The notes under the pieces were generated by a model that searched no databases, was not told the DNA's origin, and saw only the letters and a program-made list of their open reading frames with translations. Positions 11,169 through 19,777 of a stretch of 36,449 bases of DNA are shown piece after piece. Within the stretch, counting starts at the first letter, position 1; every line of letters begins with the position of its first letter. Position numbers and translations under genes: made by a program. Origin of the DNA: Paenarthrobacter nitroguajacolicus JCM 14115 (GTDB lineage Bacteria > Actinomycetota > Actinomycetes > Actinomycetales > Micrococcaceae); assembly GCA_001313365.1 (NCBI GenBank), contig BBFS01000044.1, positions 1-36,449 of the forward strand, read 5' to 3'.

Positions 11169-11986
11169 CTATTTGGTGACGTCCGCGCCGAAGTACTTTT
11201 CCGAAATCTTGGCCAAGGTGCCATCGGCTTGGAGATCAGCGAGGGCCTTGTCCACTGCGGCCGTGAGTTCCGTAGACCCCCTTGCGGAAGACCATGGCGC
11301 TCTCGGTCTTCTCCGGTGCTTCGGCGGAGACCTTCAGACCGGAGTCGGGAGTGTTCTTGGCGTAGTCCAAGTACGTGAGTTTGTCGTTGACCGTGGCATC
11401 CACGCGTCCTTGTTGCACCAGCGTGGCGGACTGCGCCCAGCCTTCTACTGCCTGGACGTTGGCGCCGGCTTCAACTGCCATCTTGTAGAAGTTGCTGGTC
11501 AGTGACTGGGCGGTGGTTTTGCCCTTGAGGTCTGCGAAGCTGTTGATGCTGCTGTTGTCCGCTTTGGTGACCACTACGCCGGTGGAGATGGTGTACGGCG
11601 TGGAGAACTCGTATTTGGCCTTGCGCTCGTCATTGATGGAGATCTGGTTGGCGATGGTGTCGAACCGCTTGGATTCGAGCCCGGCAAAGATGCCGTCGAA
11701 CTGCGTTTCCTGGAAGGTAGCCTTCACGCCAAGTTTCCCTGCCACGGCCTGGGCGATTTCGACGTCGAAGCCAGTGAGCTCCCCCGGCTCCGTCAGCATG
11801 GAAGCTGAAGGGACGGTAGGTACCTTCGGTGGCGATGACGAGCTCGCCCTTGGATTTCACATCTGAAAGTGACGTGTCGCCACCGGATTGGGCGGGTGCC
11901 GATCCTCCACCACATGCAGAAAGTGCAAGGGCGGCCGAGGCCAGGGTGGCTGCGAGGACAGAGCGGCGGGAGCGAAGGCTGTTCAT
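11169..11986 (-). CDS. Polar amino-acid ABC transporter, substrate-binding lipoprotein
   Basis: Extracellular binding protein of the SBP_bac_3 family, anchored as a lipoprotein. ATG at 11986 (MNSLRSRRSVLAATLAS) begins a signal peptide with lipobox LSAC and Cys 25. The mature part starts KGELVIATEGTYRPFSFH, then FDVEIAQAVAGKLGVK, TQFDGIFAGLESKRFDTI, PYTISTGVVV and GRVDATVNDKLTYLDYA. The end, ADGTLAKISEKYFGADVTK, is the typical C-terminus of the family. Frame changes occur at about 11780-11800 and 11272-11284. At about 272 residues it matches the family. It is the first gene of the importer operon. The ligand cannot be read from sequence; glutamine, glutamate or cystine are candidates. Confidence 0.93.
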
Positions 11987-12188
11987 GGAGCCATCTTAGT
12001 CACCGCTCGGGCAAGCCTTGGCGGGCGGCTTGCGAAAAGGGCCGTTAAAAAGGCTGAGTGGGGGGGGCGGTCCCCCAACAGCCCGCCACCACTCATCCCC
12101 CCCAATTGTGATCACGTGGGCGCCACATCCACCGGAAACCCGTTCTCTGATTCCGGTGTCAGGCTGCAAGCCGCGTTCACACATTCAT

Positions 12189-12203
12189 GATTGTGCCACG
12201 ATC
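12189..12203. promoter_or_regulatory. Imperfect inverted repeat upstream of the importer operon
   Basis: GATTGTG-C-CACGATC, 7-base arms with one mismatch, lies in the 236 bases between the membrane-protein gene (ends 12223, minus) and the importer operon (starts 11986, minus). It could be an operator, but it is about 200 bases upstream and has no further support. The rest of this gap shows no gene I trust. Confidence 0.25.
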
Positions 12204-12222
12204 TAATGGTTTTGTGAAAGTC

Positions 12223-12756
12223 TTACGCCGAGAGACGTTGCTTTCGCCGCGCAAAAGACTTGGAGAACCAAATTCCAGCGAGTCCGAGGCATGTGAACAG
12301 GGCAGCCGAATAGTTGATGAGTACCCGCAACCAGGCCTCCGAAAATGGAATGAGGGGAAAGAGTTGGGACGACAGGAGCAAGGAAAGTCCCAACAGCAGG
12401 AACCCCGAGGCCACCCGCAACAGTATGGGGGGGGCCGTGCTGGCCACGGCGCGCCAGATGGCAGGTACCAGGCAGGCCGCCACGAACCCCGGATACAAGC
12501 GGCCCATCGCCGCGTATCCATCCAGGGAGGGCCCCCATTTCAGTCCGCTCATCCCCCCCGCCGAGGATCCTTGCGTGTCCGTGATGACGAAGAAGTAGAT
12601 AGTCAGTGCACCAACGATTGCCGCGGCGGTGATCCCGACAGGTCCTCGGATAGCGCGCACGGCTGAGGCTGAACCGAAAGCGGTGGCGATCTTGATGCCC
12701 ATGAAGAAGAACGTGCCGTACAGCAGGAACCGCAGGATCAGGTTGCCGATGTTCAT
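12223..12756 (-). CDS. Multi-span membrane protein of unknown function
   Basis: This is an intact 177-residue frame (MNIGNLILRFLLYGTFFFMG) with about five hydrophobic spans: 5-24, 40-60, 83-105, 115-135 and 145-165. It ends in a basic tail (SFARRKQRLSA). No family is recognised. Its ATG overlaps the TGA of the preceding small gene by four bases (ATGA), so translation is coupled, and it is the last gene of a three-gene operon headed by a putative DNA-binding protein. The lack of conserved charged motifs inside the spans gives no hint of transport or catalysis. Confidence 0.75.
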   Translation of the reverse strand: MNIGNLILRFLLYGTFFFMGIKIATAFGSASAVRAIRGPVGITAAAIVGALTIYFFVITDTQGSSAGGMSGLKWGPSLDGYAAMGRLYPGFVAACLVPAIWRAVASTAPPILLRVASGFLLLGLSLLLSSQLFPLIPFSEAWLRVLINYSAALFTCLGLAGIWFSKSFARRKQRLSA

Positions 12757-12936
12757 CCGCCGAGCCAGCCGTCAATGACCAGATAGGGTGCCTCGATGCT
12801 GATGAGGATGCTCAACGAGATCAGCGAGAAAATGTAGAAAACCTCACGGTTCTCCCCCGCGCAAGGCGCTCGGAACCCGGGCGAGGGTAATCGCCAGGCA
12901 CACTGCCAGCGTGACCCAAGGTAGGACAGCCGTCAT
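12753..12936 (-). CDS. Small two-span membrane protein, one homopolymer frameshift
   Basis: As written, the ATG at 12936 opens a frame that stops early (MTAVLPWVTLAVCLAITLAR then VPSALRGGEP). Removing one G from the GGGGGA run near 12855 continues it as RGENREVFYIFSLISLSI, then LISIEAPYLVIDGWLGG and TGA at 12753-12755. The corrected product has about 60 residues with two hydrophobic stretches around a short charged loop. It overlaps the upstream gene (ATGA) and the downstream gene (ATGA), which strongly supports this reading, since both couplings come out only in the corrected frame. The function is unknown. Confidence 0.7.
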
Positions 12937-13663
12937 CCGAGGTTCTCCCAAATTCGTTCAGTTCGTTCGTGGTCTTGTTCCTGCCGGCGCAGTGTCTTGC
13001 CGAGCGCCAAAAGCCGTTCGCCGGCCAATGTCACCAGTCTGCCCTGCGACAACTTGTCCAGCGCTTCCTGGCGGGCATTGGCCGGCCACCCTGCTTCAGC
13101 CTCAGTGATCAGCCCACCGGCGACCAAACCTCCCGCAGGCCCAACCCCCGGCTGCGCGCGATGTTGCGATGGCCAACTCCGGCGGAAGCCTGTTGGCGGT
13201 CAGATGGGCCGAGAAGTTCTGTGGCGCAATCCCGGTGGCGTCGCTGACCCGGTGCCGCAACTCGCCGTCGTCGATCGCGTCCACCCAGTTACGCACTGAG
13301 GTGGGGGGGTGCGGTGGTTCAGAAAGACGCGGAGCGGGGGGCTGTACCGGGCTCGTTCCGGTCCACCACTGCACGCAGCAGATCGATGGTAGCCACCTGG
13401 CTGACGAGTTCGCAGGGCGTGGGCGGGACGGGGGGGTCACCCCGAAGTTCGGCGTAAAGATCGAAAGTGGACAGGGCTTGCACAGGATTGATGTGGAAGC
13501 CGCGGCTGATGCTCACCAAAGTGGACTCGGCAACCTTGCCGCGTACCAGCTGCTGGGCCAGTGTTGTTCGCTTGATGCCGGCGATCCTGCAGACGTCAGC
13601 AGTGCTGGCATCGGGCGCAATGCCATGAAGCCAGCGCTGGAACGCCTTGGACGGTAAGGGCAT
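12933..13663 (-). CDS. Putative DNA-binding protein heading a membrane-protein operon
   Basis: Corrected product of about 243 residues, ATG at 13663 (MPLPSKAFQRWLHG). Residues about 18-60 (ADVCRIAGIKRTTLAQQLVR then GKVAESTLVSISRGF) look like a helix-turn-helix of the XRE/lambda-repressor kind, but are too divergent to name a family. After a frame change near 13303-13315 the protein continues VRNWVDAIDDGELRHRVSDA and later ARQEALDKLSQGRLVTLAG, ending in a charged helix (RRQEQDHERTERIWENLG). The stop overlaps the next ATG by ATGA. The 5' region is divergent from the ABC-F operon, and TAAAAT at 13730-13735 on the minus strand is a reasonable -10 element. A regulator role is inferred from the N-terminal motif only. 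Confidence 0.65.
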
Positions 13664-13730
13664 GTGGGACTTTCCTGGACGGGCCGCGAGGGCAAGGCTG
13701 CGTAAGCCGTAAGTGGGAGTACGAAACGAT

Positions 13731-13759
13731 TTTACGCCGAAGCCACATTGAATTATGCT
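13731..13759 (+). promoter_or_regulatory. Probable promoter of the ABC-F / ABC exporter operon
   Basis: TTTACG (13731-13736), a 17-base spacer and TATGCT (13754-13759) fit a sigma-70-type promoter. Transcription would begin near 13766, a few bases before the hairpin at 13769. No plus-strand gene lies upstream for more than 6 kb, so transcripts entering the hairpin should start here. Confidence 0.5.
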
Positions 13760-13768
13760 TGATGATTG

Positions 13769-13815
13769 AACCCGCTGGTCCGTACACCCCCCCAAGTCCG
13801 GACCAGCGGGTTTTT
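13769..13815 (+). terminator. Intrinsic terminator inside the ABC-F leader, candidate attenuator
   Basis: A perfect 14-base stem pairs AACCCGCTGGTCCG (13769-13782) with CGGACCAGCGGGTT (13799-13812) across a 16-base loop with a C run, followed by a continuous T stretch (13811-13815). The T tract is present only in the plus direction. It ends 57 bases before the ABC-F start codon. Since the only plus-strand gene it can act on is the downstream one, conditional termination is the simplest reading. Confidence 0.75.
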
Positions 13816-13872
13816 CCATGCCCGCGGGAATCGCGGCCTGAATTTCTGCGTTCCCTTGCTGGAGGATAGACA

Positions 13873-15539
13873 ATGACTGCAACTTTGGTGGCCAAGGATC
13901 TTGCCGGTGGTCATGGCCATCGCACACTTTTTTCGGACCTGTCCCTAACCGTCGCGCCAAGCGATGTAGTGGGTGTGGTGGGCGCGAACGGTGCCGGTAA
14001 GTCCACGCTGCTGCGCATTCTCGCCGGCGTTGACCAGCCCCCAGGCAGGGAGCGTCAACCTGGCGCCTTCGGACGCTTTCGTAGGCTGGTTGCCGCAGGA
14101 ACACGAGCGTACCGCTGACGAAACGATCGCGGCATATATTGCGCGACGTACTGGCTGTGCCCAGGCAACAAGCGACATGGAATCCACCGCCGAAGCTCTC
14201 GGCTCGGGGGCTCCCGGCGCAGATGACGCCTACTGTTTGGCCTTTGACCGGTGGATGGCCTCCGGCGCCGCGGACCTGGAGGACCGGGTTCCCGCTGTCC
14301 TCGCCGATCTCGGGTTGGAGCTTGGCGCCGACGCCCTCATGACGGGCCTTTCCGGTGGTCAGGCTGCGCGCGTGGCTTTGGCCGCCTTGCTGCTCAGCCG
14401 CTTTGACGTGGTCCTCCTTGACGAACCCACCAACGACCTCGACCTTGACGGACTCGCCCGGCTTGAGGCCTTCGTCCAAGGCCTCCGGGGTGGTGTGGTC
14501 CTGGTGTCGCACGACCGCGAATTCCTGGCCCGCTGCGTCACTACCGTGGTGGAACTGGACCTCGCCCAGAACTCCGTGGCTGTATACGACGGTGGCTACG
14601 AAGCGTTCCTCGAAGAGCGCGCCGTGGCCAAACGCCATGCCAGGGAACGTTACGAAGAGTTTGCGAACACCAAGGCCGACCTCGTCTCCCGTGCACGCAC
14701 CCAGCGTGAGTGGAGCTCCCAGGCGTCCGGAACGCCATGAAGAAAAACCCGGATAATGACAAGATCCGTCGCGCCGCGAGCAGCGAATCGTCGGAGAAAC
14801 AGGCCCAGAAAGTCCGCCAAATGGAGTCCCGTATCGCGAGGCTCACCGAGGTGGAGGAACCGCGCAAGGAATGGCAACTGCAGTTCAGCATCGGCCAGGC
14901 GCCCCCCCGCTCAAGTGCCGTCGTCGCGACCCTGCGCAACGTCGTCGCCCGCCAAGGTGACTTCACGCTGGGTCCGGTGAACCTCCAGCTCAACGGCGGC
15001 GAGCGCATAGGCATCACCGGACCGAACGGGGGCCGGGAAGTCAACGCTTTTGCGCCTGTTGTTGGGGACGCAGGAACCGGACGACGGCGACGCCTCCATG
15101 GGTGCGTCCGTGGCCATTGGCGAAATTGACCAGGCGCGCGGACTGCTCGACGGCGGGCGGCAGCTTGGCGACGCTGTTGAAGCTGTGCTGGTGGACTGGA
15201 ACAGTGCGGATGTGCGTACTCTCCTGGCAAAGTTCGGGCTCAAGGCGGATCACACCTCCCGCACAGTGGATTCGTTGTCTCCGGGGGGGAGCGGACCCGC
15301 GCTGCGCTTGCGTTGCTGCAGGCCCGTGGCGTGAACCTGCTGGTGCTGGACGAGCCACCAACCATTTGGATCTGCCGGCCATCGAGCAACTGGAGGAGGC
15401 ACTGGAAAGTTATGAAGGCGCGCTCCTGCTGGTCACGCACGATCGCCGGCTGCTGGAGAACGTCAGGCTCGATTCGCGCTGGCATCTGGAAAACGGACAA
15501 GTGCAAGAACTCCACCACACCCCAAGCCAGGAGAAATAA
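13873..15539 (+). CDS. ABC-F family ATPase (ribosome-associated, antibiotic-resistance-like or translation factor)
   Basis: Two fused ABC ATPase domains without membrane spans define ABC-F proteins, which bind the ribosomal E site and either protect against antibiotics or assist translation. GGAGGA at 13861-13866 precedes ATG by six bases. Domain 1 has Walker A GANGAGKST (37-45), signature LSGGQAARVALAALL and Walker B VVLLDEPTNDLD. A basic inter-domain linker follows (KKNPDNDKIRRAAS region). Domain 2 has GPNGGKS-like Walker A (broken at 15028-15045), SPGERTRAALALL, LVLDEPTNHLD (broken near 15353) and LLVTHDRRLLENV. Frame changes also lie near 14040, 14720 and 15283-15290. The corrected length of about 555 residues is typical. 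The next ATG is three bases past the stop. The resistance role is inference, supported by the leader terminator and the adjoining exporter. Confidence 0.9.
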
Positions 15540-15542
15540 CCC

Positions 15543-17457
15543 ATGAGCATGGACCGCGTGGCCTGGAGCTCGCTGTACAACATCACTACCGCCAAGAGCG
15601 GCTCGAAGCCGTTCTCCAAGGAAACCCTGAAGCGGGTCATGGCTTTTGCCGCGCCGCATAAGGGCAAGCTGGTTGCCTTTGTGATCGCCTCCATCGCGGG
15701 TGCTTTCCTGGCCGTCGCTACTCCGGTGTTGGCCGGTCAGGTGGTGGATGCCATCATCGCCAACGCCGGTGTGGGTACGGTGATCTGGTTGGCTGTCCTG
15801 ATCGCCATAGTCGCTGTTGGCGAGGCGGGCGTGGGCTTGGTGACCCGCTGGCTGTCTTCGATCATTGGCGAGGGTGTCATTGTGGACCTCCGCACGCGTG
15901 TGTTCGATCATGTGCAGCGCATGCCCATTGCGTTCTTCACCCGAACCCGAACCGGTGCCCTTGTCAGCCGCCTGAACAACGATGTCATCGGAGCTCAGTC
16001 CGCCTTCGCCGGCACGCTGTCCGGCGTGGTCAGCAATGTGGTGGCTCTGGTCCTGACACTTGTGGTCATGCTCAATACTTCTTGGCTGGTGACCGTGCTG
16101 GCCATGGTGTTGCTGCCGATCTTCCTGATTCCGGCGCGGCGGATGGGCTCCAAACTGGCGGACCTCCGCCGCGAAGCTGCCGCGCACAACGCTGCCATGG
16201 GCACGCAGATGACGGAGAGGTTCTCCGCGCCGGGCGCCACGCTGGTGAAATTGTTCGGCCGCCCGGACGAGGAATCCCGCGAGTTCGCTGAGCGGGCCGG
16301 CCGGGTCCGGGATATTGGGATCCGGACTGCCATGCTGCAGTTCACGTTTGTCACGGCCTTGACCTTGGTGTCGGCACTGGCTTTGGCCTTGGTTTATGGC
16401 CTGGGCGGTTGGCTGGCAATTGGCGGGCAGTTGGCACCCGGTGACGTGGTGGTTCTCGCTCTCCTCCTCACCCGGCTCTACGCTCCGCTCACGGCGCTGT
16501 CCAATGCCCGCGTGGAAATCATGAGTGCTTTGGTCAGCTTTGAGCGGGTCTTCGAAATTCTGGACCTTAAGCCCCTGATCACCGAGAAGCCGGACGCCGT
16601 CACTGTTCCGGCGGGACCTGTAGCTGTGGAATTCGACGACGTACGCTTCTCCTACCCTTCCGCCGAGAAGGTGTCACTGGCTTCCCTTGAGGACGTCGCC
16701 ACCCTGGATACCCGTGGAGGCGAGGAAGTTCTGCACGGAGTCAGCTTCCGGGTGGAACCGGGGCAGACCGTTGCCTGGTGGGTTCCTCCGGTGCCGGAAA
16801 GTCCACGGTGGCCCAGCTGCTCTCGCGCTTGTACGACGTCGACTCCGGCACAGTGCGCCTTGGCGGCCAAAAGCCGGGAACAGGCGTGGACGTCCGCGAT
16901 CTCAGCTTCGATTCGTTGCGGGACACCATGGGCATGGTGACCCAGGACGGTCATCTCTTCCACGAAACCATCGCGTCCAACCTGCGCCTCGCCCGGCCGG
17001 ACGCTACGGAAGCCGACATGTGGGATGTGCTCCGGCGCGCACGTTTGGAGCCGATGATCCGGTCCTTGCCTGATGGCCTGGAAACCGTGGTGGGGGGGAG
17101 CGCGGCTACCGGCTCTCCGGTGGTGAACGCCAACGGCTCACCATCGCCCGCTTGCTGATCAAGCAGCCTCGCGTCGTGATCCTCGACGAAGCCACGGCTG
17201 CGTTGGACTCCACCAACGAGGCCGCGGTCCAGGCGGCCTTGGGCGAGGCACTCGAGGGGCGCACCGCCGTCGTGATTGCCCACCGGCTGTCCACCATCCG
17301 TGCTGCTGACGCCATTCTGGTGGTTGAGGACGGCAGGATCGTGGAGCGTGGCACACATACCGAGCTGCTGGCTGCGGATGGACGATACGCCGAGCTGTAT
17401 CAAACCCAGTTCGCCGAAGCCACGGCGGTGGCCCAGGAAGCGGTCCCGGAGCTGTAA
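15543..17457 (+). CDS. ABC exporter, fused permease-ATPase (MsbA/LmrA type)
   Basis: A half-transporter that exports lipids, peptides or drugs. The N-terminal half has six membrane spans (about 35-330). ITG-like coupling regions include [20 protein letters not shown] (coupling helix 1) and a GxLxSRLNNDV segment. The ATPase half carries [10 protein letters not shown], Walker [10 protein letters not shown] (frame change at 16778), [21 protein letters not shown], signature [17 protein letters not shown] (frame change near 17095), Walker [14 protein letters not shown] and H-loop [13 protein letters not shown]. The ATG follows the ABC-F stop by three bases, so the two are one operon. The corrected length of about 637 residues fits. 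The substrate is unknown; linkage to an ABC-F gene makes drug efflux a reasonable hypothesis. It forms a dimer, either of itself or with an unlinked partner. Confidence 0.92.
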
Positions 17458-17466
17458 CCCATGTAG

Positions 17467-17514
17467 GTCGCAGTTGAGGCCGTTCTGAGCTGTCAAAACG
17501 GCCTTAACTGCGAC
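17467..17514. terminator. Long hairpin between convergent exporter and NUDIX genes
   Basis: Arms 17467-17484 and 17497-17514 are complementary at 17 of 18 positions around a 12-base loop. The hairpin starts nine bases after the exporter stop and touches the last base of the NUDIX stop codon (17514-17516), so it can serve both strands. It lacks a T tract, common in actinobacterial terminators. Confidence 0.65.
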
Positions 17515-17936
17515 TACTTGGGCGGGGGGGTGAGCGCTGGAAGTACGTGGTCGGTGAGCAGCGGGGGGGCCAAATCCGTGGGAAGAGGCGCGTCGAGGTC
17601 CAGCCAGCGGATCTCGGCGATCTCCGCCGAGGGGGGTGCGCCTCCCACGTTCCGGGCGCAGTAAAAACGGTGGCTTCGATGTTCGTTGCTGCCTCGTTGG
17701 CCGCCACGGCCAGCCACACGCCGAGAGGCTCGAGGCGGTTCGGTGCCACGTCGATGCCGACTTCTTCCAGGAGTTCACGGGAAGCGGCCTCCGCGGCGGT
17801 TTCACCGGACTCTGGTTTGCCACCGGGGGTGCATGAACTTCTCAGTGCCACGCTTGCGGACGGTCAGGAGCTGGCCTTCGTCGTTGTAGACGCAGACGGC
17901 GCTTACGACGATCAGGTCCGTGCCGGATGTACTCAT
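17514..17936 (-). CDS. NUDIX hydrolase
   Basis: Small cytoplasmic Mg-dependent hydrolase of nucleoside diphosphate derivatives, MutT-like size (about 140 residues). ATG at 17936 opens MSTSGTDLIVVSAVCVYNDE. Removing one C from the run near 17825 restores FMHPGGKPESGETAAE. The NUDIX box is then complete: G, five residues, E, seven residues, REL, one residue, EE, V, GI (about residues 40-62). A second frame change near 17630 leads to APPSAEIAEIRWLDLDAPLP and the C-terminus LPALTPPPK. The start overlaps the stop of the DUF6314 gene (ATGA), so they are coupled. The substrate is not predictable. Confidence 0.9.
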
Positions 17937-18392
17937 GATTGCCTCCCGGCGTCGATCCGGACCAAGTGCGATTCAAGCAGCAGGTTCTTGGCGGGCCCCC
18001 CCTGGACATCCCACGTGAAGCTGAACGAGTCAGGACCTCCCACAGGTAGCTGACCCGGTAGTCGTCGGGGTCGCACCAGTGCTTATCCTGGTTGCCCTGT
18101 TCGGAGAAACTCATCACATGGAAGGGCCTGCCGTCGGGGAAAAACACGTCCATCGACTCCGGCCCGGAACCCGGTTTCAGGAGGTATTCGCGGAATGCCG
18201 GACCGAATGGGTAGGCCAGTGCATGGTTCCGTCTTCACGGTAGTCCAGGCCGCCGTCGGGGTTCCGGTTGTAGCGCACGACGCCGGTAAAGGTTCCGTTG
18301 GTGCCGGACGTCCGGTCCAGGAGAGTGCGCTCCACAACCCAGCTGCCGGCCAAGTAGGCCTGCAAGTCCTGGGTGGGCTGCTGGTGGTTCAA
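17933..18392 (-). CDS. DUF6314 family protein, starting one base past a tRNA gene
   Basis: The corrected product, about 152 residues, matches what I know of DUF6314: LAGSWVVERTLLDRTSGTNG near the N-terminus, then FTGVVRYN, YREDGTMHWP, FGPAFREYLLKPG, VFFPDGRPFHVM and a C-terminal SFSFTWDVQGGPAKNLLLES, with ending LVRIDAGRQS. Such proteins resemble lipocalin-like beta barrels of unknown function. The first possible start is TTG at 18392, one base after the 3' end of tRNA-Arg; another TTG lies at 18365. Neither has a recognisable ribosome site. Frame changes fall near 18185 and 18000-18035. Its TGA overlaps the NUDIX ATG. Co-transcription with the tRNA is likely from spacing. Confidence 0.75.
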
Positions 18393-18393
18393 G

Positions 18394-18466
18394 TGCCCTC
18401 GATTGGAATCGAACCAACGACACCGGCTTTAGGAGAGCCGTGCTCTATCCACTGAGCTACGAGGGC
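18394..18466 (-). tRNA. tRNA-Arg (anticodon CCT)
   Basis: A full 73-base cloverleaf. Acceptor arm GCCCTCG pairs with CGAGGGC, with discriminator A. The D arm contains GCTCAGTGGATAGAGC, and anticodon stem CGGCT/AGCCG encloses loop CTCCTAA (anticodon CCT, reads AGG). The T arm is GTTGG-TTCGATT-CCAAT. CCA is not encoded. AGG is rare in such GC-rich genomes, so this is a minor-codon tRNA. Confidence 0.97.
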
Positions 18467-18564
18467 CTGTGTGTCCATGGCTCTTAATCCCACTGCTGGA
18501 GCTCGAGGGCCCGGACACGACTACAAGCATACAAGCTGCGGGGGGGACGCTGCCCGAACACCGC

Positions 18565-18570
18565 TAGGCT
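18565..18570 (+). promoter_or_regulatory. -10 element giving a probable leaderless transcript
   Basis: TAGGCT (TAnnnT) ends seven bases before the ATG of the DUF998 gene (18578). That is the spacing expected if transcription starts at or next to the start codon, and no Shine-Dalgarno sequence is seen. The -35 region is not evident. Confidence 0.45.
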
Positions 18571-18577
18571 GGCGTTC

Positions 18578-19364
18578 ATGAAAGGGCACGCGACTGCACC
18601 GGCGCCAGCTGGATCGTTCCTTCCGGATACCCGTGGCATCAGGGCGAACATAGGAGGGTGGGCGCAGCTGAGCGTGGTCCAATACTTCGTAGCCGAGGCC
18701 GCCGTGATCGAGGCCTGGGCAGGTCCCGGGCCCTACAGCAGGGCCACAGGATTCATCAGTGACCTCGGAGCAATTTCCTGCGGGATCTACGAGGACAGAG
18801 CCGTCTGCTCGCCTCTGCACTGGCTGATGAATGCCTCGTTTGTGGTTCAAGGCCTGGCGCTGGTCCTCGGCGCGTTGTTTCTGACGGCAGGGTTGCTGAG
18901 TGTGGCCGCGCGGCCCGGAGTAACGGCACGACGATTTCGAGCTGTTGCGGAGGACTCGCCTCAGACGCGGGTCCTGACCGTGCCCTGGATCCTGGCGGTC
19001 GCCATCCGGATCCTCACCGGTGTCGCCGGAGTGGGAACGGTCCTGGTGGGACTGGTTCCCGAAGACCTGGGTTCCCCCTTGGCACTTTGCGGGCGCACTG
19101 ATGTTCTTCATTGGGGGAGGTTTTGCACTGCTCCTGTTGGGCATCCTGTGGTTCCGTCAAACTCCGATCAGTTGGTTCCTCGCTGCCTGCGGGCTCGTCT
19201 GTATTGGCGCCTTGGTCATCGGCGCCATCACCGGGATGGAGGTGCCCCAGCCGGGTTTGCTGGAGCGGTTCATGGGCTACCCGGTGACCATCGGCCTGGC
19301 AGCGGCCGGCTTGGTGATCGCCCAGCGTGTCCACACGGAACGAAAAGTACTCAGGGCCCGCTGA
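18578..19364 (+). CDS. DUF998 family membrane protein
   Basis: Integral membrane protein of DUF998, about 262 residues. Diagnostic pieces are YSRATGFISDLGAISCG, VCSPLHWLMNASFVVQGLAL and, after a frame change at about 19073, FAGALMFFIGGGFALLLLGI. Six or so hydrophobic spans are visible. The last two are ISWFLAACGLVCIGALVIGA and YPVTIGLAAAGLVIAQRV. The role of DUF998 is unknown. The Cys of SPLH-type motifs are conserved in the family as I recall. The gene ends 14 bases inside the 3' end of the convergent lipoprotein gene, an unusual but small overlap. Confidence 0.85.
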
Positions 19365-19777
19365 GGAAGTATTCGCGGAAGCTGTTAAGGGAGGAGCCGC
19401 CCGAGTAGCCCAGATCTCCCGCGCTGGCGGACACGGCATCATCCGGCGAGAAGATACCTATCCCGAACGTACCTGACTGAAGCTCTTCAGTTTCTTCGAG
19501 CATGGGCGGAAGCGCCTTCCCGAGCACGTCAGCGAGGACTTCCGCGTCGTGGCTGCTTCCGACCAACTTGACGGTTATGAAATTTCCGGACGTGTTCATG
19601 TTGACGTTGAGCTTGGCGGACTCAACCCCCGGGTACCGACAAAGCGGCTGCCTCCAGGTCTTTGCCCAGGCGCTCCGCTTTGGACGGGCCTCCGAGTCCG
19701 CAGGCGGACGCGCTCAAGATGAGCAGGCCCACGGTTATAGCTGAAACGGCCGGTTTGAAAAATCTTCGGAAGTTCAC
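19351..19777 (-). CDS. Small lipoprotein coupled to an upstream membrane protein
   Basis: A GTG at 19777 gives VNFRRFFKPAVSAITVGLLI, a signal peptide ending in lipobox SASAC with Cys 26. The mature part (GLGGPSKAERLGKDLEAAAL then SVPGV) and, after a frame change near 19627-19632, NTSGNFITVKLVGSSHDAEV and the tail FREYFLSGP make about 142 residues. The start is chosen because GTG overlaps the TGA of the preceding gene (GTGA) once one C is removed from a C5 run at 19783-19787. It looks like a small secreted alpha/beta domain; no family is recognised. Its last bases overlap the end of the DUF998 gene on the other strand. Confidence 0.72.

Noticed and set aside
13755..13769. A five-codon leader peptide (ATG CTT GAT GAT TGA) just before the ABC-F hairpin
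   Set aside because: It overlaps the predicted -10 element and would lie before the predicted transcript start. It would only be real if the start lies further upstream.
15240..16187. A 315-codon minus-strand frame over the end of the ABC-F gene and the exporter
   Set aside because: His/Gln/Asp-rich composition typical of an antisense shadow of a GC-rich gene. The plus-strand exporter domain is certain.
18394..18466. An integration site (attachment site) at tRNA-Arg
   Set aside because: No integrase gene is adjacent and I found no duplicate of the tRNA 3' end in the window. The flanks look like ordinary chromosomal genes.
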